NCBI GenBank assembly: GCA_940671915.1
Contig: CALNVZ010000174.1
Span: 78,351,861-78,415,860 of the forward strand
Source of the DNA: Paracentrotus lividus
Taxonomy: Eukaryota; Echinodermata; Echinoidea; Camarodonta; Echinidae
Reading direction: 5' to 3'
Length of the DNA stretch: 64,000 nucleotides
The notes under the pieces are model-generated. The model was not told the DNA's origin, searched no databases, and saw only the letters and a list, made by a program, of their open reading frames with translations. Made by a program: the position numbers and the translations under genes. Of this stretch, positions 1 to 12,100 are shown piece after piece (position 1 is the first letter of the stretch; each line of letters begins with the position of its first letter).

Positions 1-96
1 CTTCTTGTTATAAAGACTTTCCACTTCATGGGGTCATCATTGACAGCATTTTGACAAAATGAGTGATGTTTTTCCCAATTGCTCTTCTCATTCCAG

Positions 97-173
97 GCAA
101 TGGTTGCTACCACACAGTGGGCATGTATCTACTTTGTAGCTTGCTTTACTACTATCAACCTTGTTGTTATGAA
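97..173 (+). CDS. Exon with pore-lining S6 helix (first part)
   Basis: The exon starts after a CTCATTCCAG acceptor and ends at GTAAGTA. It encodes AMVATTQW and then a hydrophobic helix ending NLVVM, with two bases (AA) carried over the splice to make Asn. The pattern of a TTQW-like segment followed by an aromatic-rich helix resembles the region just after the second pore of TPC1, known from the family. Confidence 0.82.
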
Positions 174-3100
174 GTAAGTATGCTTTAGATACCTTTCATC
201 CATATACAACATATCGAGGGCTTAAAACCAGAACAGTCCATGTCCATTTTTTTAAGTCCACCAATTTTTCCTGTATATTCATGTACGTTTGTCTGTCACA
301 ACTGCATATATCCTCACAGGATATGGATTGCCAGAACTGTCTATGTCCTGGCACACAAACACACATGCATATACATGAATTTGGTGGACATACCTGAATT
401 TTGACAAAAATGGACATAAAGCGTTCTGGTTTTAAGCCCTCGATATCATCTTTCCTTGAGCATCTAAGAAGTCCATATTCGATGTAATGATATATCAGCC
501 TCTCGGCTTGTTATTCACAAGTGCTATCAAGTCCACACCATTGACTTACCAGAACAGTCCTGGTTCAAAACCAAATTCACGCACCTATTCTTCTTTGTAA
601 GTTTTTAACTCTCGTCGCCAAAACCTTTTCATGCATTTGTAGGTCGTGCTTGTAGCTTATATCGGTATCTCACTTGCCATATATGAGGCTGTTTTGAGAT
701 GGGTTTTAGACTAGTTTGCGATTCCATCTTGGAGATGTCTCCTGAATCTCCGCGATGTCTCAAAGATGTTTCCTGAGTTGAAGGAAAATCGAACGCATTC
801 ATACAGTGTATCTACAAAATTTTTCTAGTCACAGAGACGTCTTGGAGATATCCTCAAGACAGATGTGACTGATCTGTCACAGGAGTCTCAGTGATATCTC
901 CTCAAGAGAGATAAACCCATAACTACAAATTGTTAACTGATTTCCTAGCAGTCATGTAGAATAAATAACCAAACATAAATATTGATCACCTTTAATGAAA
1001 TATAAATGAGGAACAGAATCCAAACTTGTCTGGGAATGAATAATGTAAAACGATTAGAGTAATTAATATCTTACTTTTATTTTATTTCAGTTTATTTGTT
1101 GCTATTGCTATTGAAGCATTCAACAAGCTTGGTACGGACAAGGAGACAGAGAAAGGAGGCAACCCTGAGCAAAATGGCAGCCAAGAGGTATGTTGTTATA
1201 ATGAAATACTTTTTTATTCATTTCACTACATCAGCAAATAAAAATACTCTTGGTCTCAAGGCCACGCAGAACGCTGGTTCACTCAGTTATTATAATTTTG
1301 TAATTTGTGGATGTTTTTTTTTTCCTGGGGACATAGTAACAAAGTATTTGAACAATCTGTCATTAAAGAATGAACTACAGGGAAGCTTTCGGGTTTTCAA
1401 GAACAACATTTGTTTTACGAGTATGCATGAAATTAGTGAAATGGTCTGTTGATTCGACATGTAATGTTTCGCCTTAATTTTGTTCAAATTTTAGCTGAAT
1501 TCTAGCAGCGACTTTTAAAAATCGCAAGCGTCTATTATGTATCATATAATCAATACGAGCTAGTTTGTTATGACTGAAAGTATGCTCACTAGTATGAGTA
1601 TACACAGCACCAGTCAGCTCTGACATTGAAATGGTTTTCATTACAAAAGATGAAATGAGCATGTCAGCCTGAGGGCTGAATGGCATATAACACCAAATTG
1701 TTAGTGTACAAGATAAAAAATAAAAATAATAGCATAGAATTATGTATAAATGTATTGCAAACTGAGTGATTTGATGAACCAATTTCATTGTATTTTACTT
1801 CCTTTATTTGTCTCTCTCCAGGAAAGCTTTGCTGGTTCAGCCATGACATTCATTGGTAACCTGTTTGAAGGATCCAGGGTATGTTTTATTTTTTTTATCT
1901 ATTTATTTTTTATTTAGTGAATTCTGTACAAAATTTGATATTAGTAATTCGTACATAGTAAACAGAATTAGTTGAAATGGTACAAATCTGTAGTTTCATT
2001 TTCAAATAGAAATCGGAAAACAGTGCATGTTTAAATTCTTATTATACAGTAGGGCTACAATTCATGGAAAGCCATATTCTTGCAGGATAATGATCAGAAT
2101 TGTTTGGATGCTAATGTATATTTGCCACACTCAACCCAGGTGAGGTTAAATGGGTATCTGTAGGGAGAAGTTCCCTGAATAGTAAGGTGCCTTATCAGGG
2201 AATAATAGCTATGGAGAGACAGTGTAATCATTCAAACTGGTTTTAGTCACAATGAGATGAGATAAATAAGATATAAATGAGATACCTTACACAAGTACTG
2301 AACATTATTATTATTATTATTAATGATTTTTATATTTTAGACTGAACAAGAAAAAGATAAGCTTTCTCAGAGGCCGACAGGTAGTCCAAGAATGAGACGA
2401 CCGAGCAGAGTGGTATGTATTGTTTGATTTTAATTAATGTATTTGAAAGAAATGCTAACTAATATAATCTTTTAATTCTTGGTGGATATTTGTCTCTGAC
2501 TTGGTTCTATAACTAACTCTTGAACTACAAGATATAAGTACTTTGGATTATGTTTGTTTGTTGTGATATGATTGTTCTATTTTTTAAACTCCAGACAATT
2601 TTATTTACTTATTTCCATATTTTTTCTCCATGTTTTGACCACAAGAACAAAACTGATCAAAATAAAAAAAGCTTTCCTATAATTCACATATACAGCAAAA
2701 GAATTGACGAATTAAAATGCAAAGCTTGTTCAAGCTTGTTAAATTTTTATGATGTGTAGTTAAGACTCATGTATTTTCCTTTGGCATTTTTCAAACATAG
2801 AAATTGAATTTTGTAATAAATAAAATAATTTTGATATATAAATATCATCTGAACAATTTTGTTGTATTTTGCCTTGCTTTTATGATCCAACTGGGAAACT
2901 ATTTATTCCAAATCTAATCTAATAAATTCAAAAATGTAATAATCTGTTATTTCTTTAAAAGTTGACACACTAACTAAACCTTGTAAGAATGATCTTCTAT
3001 TCCTTTTAATTTAATAATCTTTTATTTCTTTGTACTAATGTGGTTATGTTGATTGGTTCCTTTTGAATTTAATAATGATATTTGATTTACATTTCCTTCT

Positions 3101-6100
3101 TGTCTATTAAAATGTAATAATCTTAAGTTGGATGATACACTAACAGTTCCTTCAAATTTAATAATTTCTCTTATTTCTTTTCTACATGTTCTTTAAAAGT
3201 CCATTTCAACAGTCTGAAAACTTCCTTTAATAACCTTTCTACCCAAGCAGGGATATATTTCTTTGAATACTAAAAGTGGAAAGTTAAGTGTTACTAATTG
3301 AATGTTTGTGCTTACTAACCAGAGTGTGACTACTACTTTTGGTGCTTTTCCTGGTTCTCCTCCTAACCTACTTGAAGTACCTCAGGTTCCCAGGATTGTA
3401 AGTTTATAATGGGAGTCATAACTTGAGTTAGACCTATGATATTTTTACTCAATAATTGAATTATAGCCTTAGGCCTACCTCAAACATTTTATGACTCAAA
3501 TGTTAGACAACATCCTAGTTTCCCGAAATTTATTAAGACTTACATCCATGAACTCAAAATTAAGTACAAGTATAATCAATGAATTTCAATTTTAATGTTT
3601 ATAATCAAAATTTGAGTTATTAGTATTTGAGTACATGTGTAACTGAGTTTTGACTTTCAGACCTGTAAGACTGACTCAACTTTTGAGTGTATAAACTTTA
3701 CTTTGCTTTTTCTTAAGTCATATAATTGTGAGTCTGCTAAGTAACTCAGCTTTAAAATCTTTTGATTTGTAAGTTGTCTAACCCAAATTCTGAGTACAAG
3801 GATAGCAGTAAAATTCAATGTCTATACTTGTAGGATTGTGAGTTGACCTCAGGTTTGATTCAGTTTTTCTTCAGTGGTATAAATGTGAGACTGTATTATG
3901 GAACCTAACTTAAATATCTTTGATTTAAAAGTTGTCTAACTTAAATTAAAAGTACAAGGATTAAAATTAAAATTCATTGTTTATGGTTATAAAATTATAA
4001 GTGAAACTCTATTTGTGATTCATTGGAGATAAGTCTGAATCAGCATTTGAGTCTATTATTATAGTCTGACTCAAGTTGTGATTCCCATGACAGTTAATCT
4101 TTGTAATTCTTTGATTCCACGGATTTAAAAAATCTATTGACAATATTTTAGAAACTTTTTTGAATAATTATCCTCTCCTACTAATGCACATAGCTGTTGA
4201 TATATCATTTTTTTTCCCGGGAAATGTTGCTTTAATTTTTGGGACCTTATATATACAGTGCATCCCAAAAAGAACTATACACTTTTGAAATGGCTACCAA
4301 ATAAACAAATATATGGTTCTTGGGAAAAAAGTTTAGATATTTATAAAGCTCATATCCTCAACTATCATTACGACACAAAAAATTTCGAAAATAACCCATT
4401 CTTCAGAAAGTCAGAAATAAACAATCAAAATTATACACAATTTTTTTCTTCACCGTTTTGTTTTCATATCATTGATTTTTGCTTTGAATTCAGTTCATTT
4501 TAATAGTCTTTGTTGGCTGATTTATTCCATTATTGTTTGAATCTCTCTTGGCATGCCATACAAAGGTGATAAATGAATACCGAACTCCTGCGCAGGCTAA
4601 TTTTTGTGTCCTACCCAAAAGTGGGCATTGTTCACTGAAGAATGGGTTATTTTCAAAAAAATTTGTGTCGTAATGATAGTTGAGGATATGAGCTTTATAT
4701 ATATCTAAACTTTTTCCCAAGAACCATATATTTGTTTATTTGGTAGCCATTTCAAAAGTGTATAGTTCTTTTTGGGACGCACTATAAAAGAACTGATAAT
4801 TATAAATGTTATTACTACTTATACTACTAGGCCTCCCACTAACCAACTACTTTTAATACTAAAACTTAGTGAGTAGTATTGAGTAAATAAAAAATATCTA
4901 AAACGTTACATAATATATGGCAAATCAAAACAACCTTAACATTTCTTTAAACTAGATATTCCAAAATGTTTCGATTTCAGCCTGTGATTCCTGAGGAGGA
5001 GGAAGAGCCAGAGGAGGATCTGAGTGGATTGAGTAGAGAAGAGAGAAAGAAGAGACAAATGAAGAAGAGAAGAGAGAAGAGAAAGAACAAGGTTAAGACA
5101 ATGATCTTAGTGATGACAGCCTTTAGAGCTACTAAAGACTCGGAGCTCACTCTCAGTGTAGGAGAAGAAATTGAAGTTGTCGGCAAGGTAAACTATTTAT
5201 GAATATCACTCACCAATCCAGGACAAGAATTATTAAAGGATTTATTTGATCAGCTTTTCTTCTGCAAATTGGCAACACTTGTATTTTTCATTTATTGCTA
5301 CATACTTAATATTTGAACAAAAATTTTGTTCAAATTGTACTACTAATTAAGACTTGGAGTATGCTTTAAAATTCTATGAAAAAGTTGATAATTCAAATCA
5401 CAACATTTTTAATATTGTCCTGAATGGGTTAAGAAAATATCAAATTGAGATGAAAAAATTATCACACCTTCATGAATATAATTATTTTTTCAGTGGATGT
5501 ATAAAGAAAATTTTAAAGCAATCACTGAAAATATTTAATTTTACATTCTGCAAATAACAACATTTTACTAGATTGTTCTAGAGACATGAGGAGTTCCAAC
5601 CAAGTCCAGTGGAACAGAGAAATAATGTTTATTAGTAGTACATGTAATTGTAAGGAAAATATCTATGACGATATTTTTTCTTTTCATTTTTTTTTTTTGT
5701 GTGTTGAATTTATAGCAAGATGAATGGTGGGAAGGGCGTAAATCTGACGATGAACAAGGCTGGTTTCCTGCCTCCCATGTCCGAGAGATCAAGAGAAGTC
5801 AACCGCCTCCGGTGCCAACGCCTCTTGAACAGCGCCCCCATGTGGTCCGTCAAGCAACGCAGGAAAGCATCCAGAGCCAGAAAAGTTGGAGTGACTCTGA
5901 TTTCTTCCCATTAAACTCACCATTAGTTCAAGTATGTCATTTTTTTAGAACGACATGTAGCATATGACTGGAGCAAGACCACAAATAAGTCGCAAAACAC
6001 AACTACAATGTACATATCACACAGCAATGATTTTGAAAGTAGATGTCTCCTAAGTAATATCATTGATTGCTCTTACATTAATTTGATATGTAACTGGGAT

Positions 6101-9100
6101 TCACATGAAGAAACTACAAGTTTTTTTTATATCCTCAGAAATCTGAGATTTTTTTGTTATAAGAAATATAAATCACACAAATGTACTATGATCTTGTCAT
6201 GTAATTGTGGTTTGTGACATTTCTTTGGTAAATAAAACTGTCATAAAATCAAAAAATTTTATTATTCTAAGAGCCACCCCCCCCCCAGATAGTATCTCGC
6301 ACTTTCATGCTGTTCTCCAAACCATGCCAAGTGCTATAGGTTTGATTTTTCTTCGTATCCCACCATAACCATAATAGTTAAGCAGTTCTCGGATTGCTAC
6401 CCTACAAAGCTAATGTATTAAATCAGCAATAAATAGTCTTTTCATGAATAGATGTACTGAATCGGTTAACACACTAATACTAATACTGAACATTGAAGAA
6501 GATACAAGATCGTGAATTCAGTCTATTTTGGAAATACTGATAACAATATATACAACCAGTGTCGGCTCCAGGATTTGAAAATAGAAGTGGCACCAGGCCT
6601 GGATGTTTACATAGTATTTAAAAAAATCTTAACATATTTGTAAATGTTGGTTAAAGAGTTTCATTCTACTTTTTTTGTTTACTATCTTGATTGCCTGCTA
6701 TTTTTCAGAATGCTACACAGGACAAGCTAATGTCAACCTCAGGATCGCTTTCTGGCACAGACACCATGTCAAAGAGACCCAAGCTGAAATTGAAGAATAC
6801 ATCAGGAGGTAACTGGAGGAAAGAGATTCTAGGAGATATCACTGTTATGAACCCTCAGGAGGTAGGTCCTACTAATCATAATGATAATATTAAGAATGAT
6901 AATGAAAATGATAATATAGATTTGCTTTTGTAGCTTATAACCTCCTAACCAATCTTGAGGCCTTTGGCCCGTATTCTCAAAAGCCGCCTAACTTTAAGCT
7001 TGGCTTAAATCTGTGGTTTAACTATGGCCTGCTAAAAGGGACTCAATCCCGAAAAGTAGATGTTGAATTCATCATAATTTTTGGTAGTGGAAATATTAAA
7101 AACTGTTTGGGAATGTTAAGTACCAAAGTTTCCCTTACAATTAAAAACATGATTCCAGAATTCAGTGAAGGTGATAGGAACATGCAACATAGACAGATCG
7201 ATTCCTTCTTACCAAGCCATAGTTAAGCCAGGCTTATCTTTAGGCCACCTTTGTGAATATGGGCCTATATGATTAACAAGTTAAGCATCATGCACAAATC
7301 TTAGCATTGTGAATTCAGACTTATTAGAGAAATCGATGAGAAATATACCGTTTAATGATGCTTGACAAAATGCTTCACATCATTATAGAATTATACAACT
7401 CTTACATAGAGAGGAAAGTTAAAAGCAATGAAAATAACCAAGGAAGATATTAATTTTGTCAACAACAAAGTTGCATTGCTTGTGGAATAATGCAAGCAAG
7501 CATCAACCAATTTAATTTTGCAAAATGAAGGTTAAATTTTTAGGTTAAACCTAGTGCAGTCTGGCTTTTTTGTTTTGAATGAGTAACTGGAGTGATAGCC
7601 GATTACGATGTCAACTACTTACTTGTCATTCAGTAATGCCTTTTAAAATGTACATGTATGATCTCTTTCGTGCTGTGTAGTAGAATATATTATTATAGTT
7701 TTTGTGCAGTATAAATGATCTTTTTTTATTATTATTATTATTGCTTTTATTTTCTGTCCACAGCTGAAGGAATTGAATAAAATCCTCAAGTCACAGCACA
7801 AAATGGATTCAAAGTCACATAATCTTGGAGGTGTAAGTACTTTTTCCTCCTTCTTATGTTTGAGCCTTTCTTGGGATTTGTAATTGTTAAGGATCTGATA
7901 ATTATGCATGTATTGCTTTTGTTTTGGTATTGGTCTTATTTTTACTAGCAGAACTTTAAAGACTGGTTTCTTTTAATGTATGTGTGCAAAATTTTACTTG
8001 TTGATAATATTCAATGTATTTCGAGCTGAACAGGCTGCTCTGTTTCAACATGAGAATTAAATACATAAATAATTGAATAAATATTAATTTATTCATTTAT
8101 ATACATAGATAAAATGATATTGTTACCAGGATTTGATTGTGAGTTTGCACATTGCTATGATTTCAATTTATGTTTAATTATTGTAATCATAATTTTGTAT
8201 AAAAATATTAGCTTGGCGACATTAAGTCCATTGTAATAATTTATGAGAGTTTCTTTTAAATCATGTCATGCATATACCTGTATGTACAAATAAAAAGTCA
8301 CAAGCATTTACATATTTGTTTTTGTATTTCAGAGTTTACGGAGACAAGCTGCCATGTGAGTATTGCATTTAAGTTTGTACAAATTCAAGTCTATTAATTT
8401 ACATAAACTACTTGTCATTACATTTCATGCTTGATCAAATGTTATGCTAGATTTAATGGTGTTTAATTTTTAAGAAAATATATTGATAAAAAGCTTCTTT
8501 TTTTTTATATATGTAAATTTATGTCTAGTTGTGTTGCAGCAGATCCAGAAATTTCATGATAATGCAAAATTATGTAATCATGTAATCAGAAAAATCTTAC
8601 TCATTTTTATTTGTATATCATTCCATAAAAAATATTAAGAAGTCAATTTAATGTTGGAAAACAGATTATTGTTGCATTATTAATTCAGGCAAGTAAACAG
8701 AATCATCAATTGATTAAAGATGATTTTTCATTGTCGTTATAGATCGGAGAGTATTGAGGAAGAAAGTGAGCCTACACCAAGCAAACCACCTCCACCTATA
8801 GTAAGTGTGAAATATCCATTTTAATTTAGGTGAAAATGAAAATTGTCTATGGTTACATTGAGGGCATATCAATGCCAATGCTGTATCAATTGGCAATATG
8901 ATAGTATATATCACATTGTCTCACATCCCGAAACTTATGCCTGACATTAGTGCCACTATTCAATATCATATAGATGTAATAACAGTATTATTGCCCTGCT
9001 GTGAATAAATAATTACTATTGATTTGCTCAACGTTCATGGAATAGTTTATACAATGCCCTGGACAGAACAATATTACCCTCGTTCAACATGATTCTAACT

Positions 9101-12100
9101 TGTCCACCATGATTCTGTTACTAGTACCACTATTATGATATCCCCTCAAGGCCATCCCCTTTTATGTAAATTTTAGATTTACACAATGCATCTTTTAAGA
9201 GCTTATTATTGTCATAAATTAAACTAAGAATGGGTGTCTGATTATAGGTATCACTCTTAAAAATTTTCTCCATGATGTTTTGTTCTTTGTGTAGATAAGT
9301 GTCCAGCATGCACCAGCCATTCCACAAATCATTGAAGAGGAAGAGGAAGAAGAAGAGGAACCAAATAAAGGTGAAAATCTCTTAGTTATTCATTCTCTTT
9401 TTCTTGTTTCCCATATCTCTTCTTTTTCCCTTCTCCTTCTCACAACTCTCTGTCGCTCACTTTCCTTCTCCCCTCTCACTCTCGCTTTCTATTTCTGTAT
9501 AAACATCTCTCTTCTATATACTTCTCTTTCTCTACCTTCCCACTCTGCATTCCCTTTCTCCCTCTCTCCTTCTCTGTCTGTCTGTCTGTCTGTCTCTATC
9601 CCTGTTCTCAAGATATTAAAGATATTCTCTCATGTGCAGCCTTGCACATACAGTGATTATAGTTCTACTGTAGCTATATCACACCAATATACATTGTGAG
9701 AATTGTGATGTGGTATGAGAAATATGATAAATTCCATTTCATGCAATTCATATTTTGTATACCATCCACTCAGATGCTTTGCGTGATTAAATTATGTTTG
9801 AATGCTAAAGATAATCTCGAGTTCTAGTGGAAACTCATCACAAAACTTGTAGTTGAATTACCAGAGCTCAATTTATATTTAAATCATATTGCTCCTGCAG
9901 ATACAGAAAGACATTTTTTTTCATGCAGAAAAGGAGAAAATTCATTTGTGCCTTAAATTGTGTGCTGTGAAATATTCATCTATACCCCTACCAAGCTTGG
10001 GAATGTTCAATTCTATGCTTCATACATATCATTCAGGCACAGAGATGTCAGAAGGTTATTCGGAAAGAAAATATTGGAGGGGCATGTCATTGTGTGTTAA
10101 CAATGACTTGCCCCTCCCATGCTTTGTATTCTCAGAGTCTTCTGACACCTCTGTTCGGCCATGCTTTTCTCTTCATGCATTGGACTTCATGATATTGCTT
10201 TATTTAGGAAAAGTTCATTTTAATCTTTGAGTGCATTCATTTTAGGAACACAGGTTTAGTAGGGATGTTTTGCATTATAAACAGAAGGGAAAAAGTGGAA
10301 GAGAGTGAAGGAATGGTGAGAAAGAAAGAGGTTTGGTATAGTTAAGAGGGATATTAGGAAAAAAAGAGAAGCAGAATAAAAGGCTTGAACGAGGTGAAAA
10401 GGGGTGAAGGGAGTATTATAGGGGAAGTAGAGCTAATGGAGTGATAGAGGATATACATGGAGTAAGAAAGACAGAACAGAGGAGAGACGAGTCAAGAAAG
10501 GAAGAGAGAGATGGTGAATAAGAAAAGACGAAAAGATTAGAAAAACAGGACCCCAATGTTCTTGCAAATAGTCCATTAATATAATGGTCTATTAATGTTA
10601 AAGTACATGTATATTTAAATTTTTTTTGTGAAGAACTAAAGAAAGATTGGGAAAAGACTGACAATTTCAAAGCAATATAATGTATATCATATACAGCAAA
10701 CAAGAGTTGTAATAAAATATATATATATGTGTACTGATAGAAAAGGGCAGTGTCAAAGATTACTGATCAGAATTTATTCTGAATTCATTAAAAAAGGTGT
10801 TTTGTTTAATTGTTGTATTATAAGCAGTGTCAATTTTAGGACGAATATGTGAGAGAAGCATGAAAGGTGGAATAATATTCTGAAAAAGTTTAAAATATAT
10901 GTATTGAACATTTTGCCATTCTTCTTGAGTTTGCTGTGTATCATCTGCTCATCATCTCATTATATCTTCATAAACGCATATTTCTATAGGTGATAGTGGC
11001 AACGAGGGGGATTCTGAACGTAAGTTACATTCCCCAATCATGTCTCCCCTCCCCCTCCTCTATCTGAATTCATTATTTCATTATTACTTGTCTGTCACAC
11101 CTCAATACAAACCATGTCTTTTGCATTTGTGTATGTTGCATTTTCTTCCCTGTTCATTGTCATTTATATAACCTTATTCATTATATGTGACCAAACTGCA
11201 CATAACCACAAGTTAGTTTCAATAAATAAATAAAGAACACTGAGCAAATGGGGGAAGGGTTGGTTTATCCTTATTTACACGACATCCATTGCTCTATATC
11301 CTAACATGATACTCAATTGACTTTTAATTGAGTAAACTACCAAGAACATGTTATTTAATAATAATAAAAAAAATCCATGACATTTGTTCTGGCCACAATT
11401 GTTCCACTTTAAATTCTGTATACTAATCAGATTGCTGAATTCAACCCTGGACATGTATGTAACACTATAACCTAACCTAAACCTAACTTAAAACCCTGAC
11501 TGCAAACCTAAACCTACATCTTAGACAAAATAAAGTCTGGAGCAATTGCCAGTAAGGTAAATGTTGTGTCACCAATCAAAATGCTTGAAAGCTCCAGTTT
11601 CAGAACTATATATGACACAATGCAAATAAATTTTGTGACTAATTGATGGTTTTTAGCCAGGAGGTCACATATTAAAAAGTTTCTTTGCAAGTACTAACAA
11701 GTTTGTGCTCATGTTCATTACAGTGATTGTTATCAGTGATTTTTGTTTGTTTCTCTGTGCACAAGTGTTTACGTATTACATTGTCTTTTATCACCATCAT
11801 CACATAGAGTAAAGGGGAAATACATGGATATATGTCCGGCTTGGTATAAATGTTGTTTTGTGAATGTCACTTGTACTTGAATATGTTTGGAGGCTTTTAC
11901 GTTGTAAACAAATGATTGATATGGCATCTATACAAAATATATAGTGGTTAAAATGTTTGTTTGTTTAATAATAGAATTGAAACAGGTACTCTGATTGTTA
12001 CAGTATGAGAGACAATGATAGTATTTTTTATGCCTCCGCCACCGAAGGTGGTGCCGGAGGCATCATGTTTTCGGGTTGTCCGTCCGTCCGTCCGTCCGTC

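Noticed and set aside
1096-1452. 118-codon + frame starting inside the S6 exon
   Set aside because: Out of frame with the channel exon and running into the intron.
4258-4720. Mirror-image short frames on both strands
   Set aside because: Both lie in the inverted arms of the mariner-type MITE.
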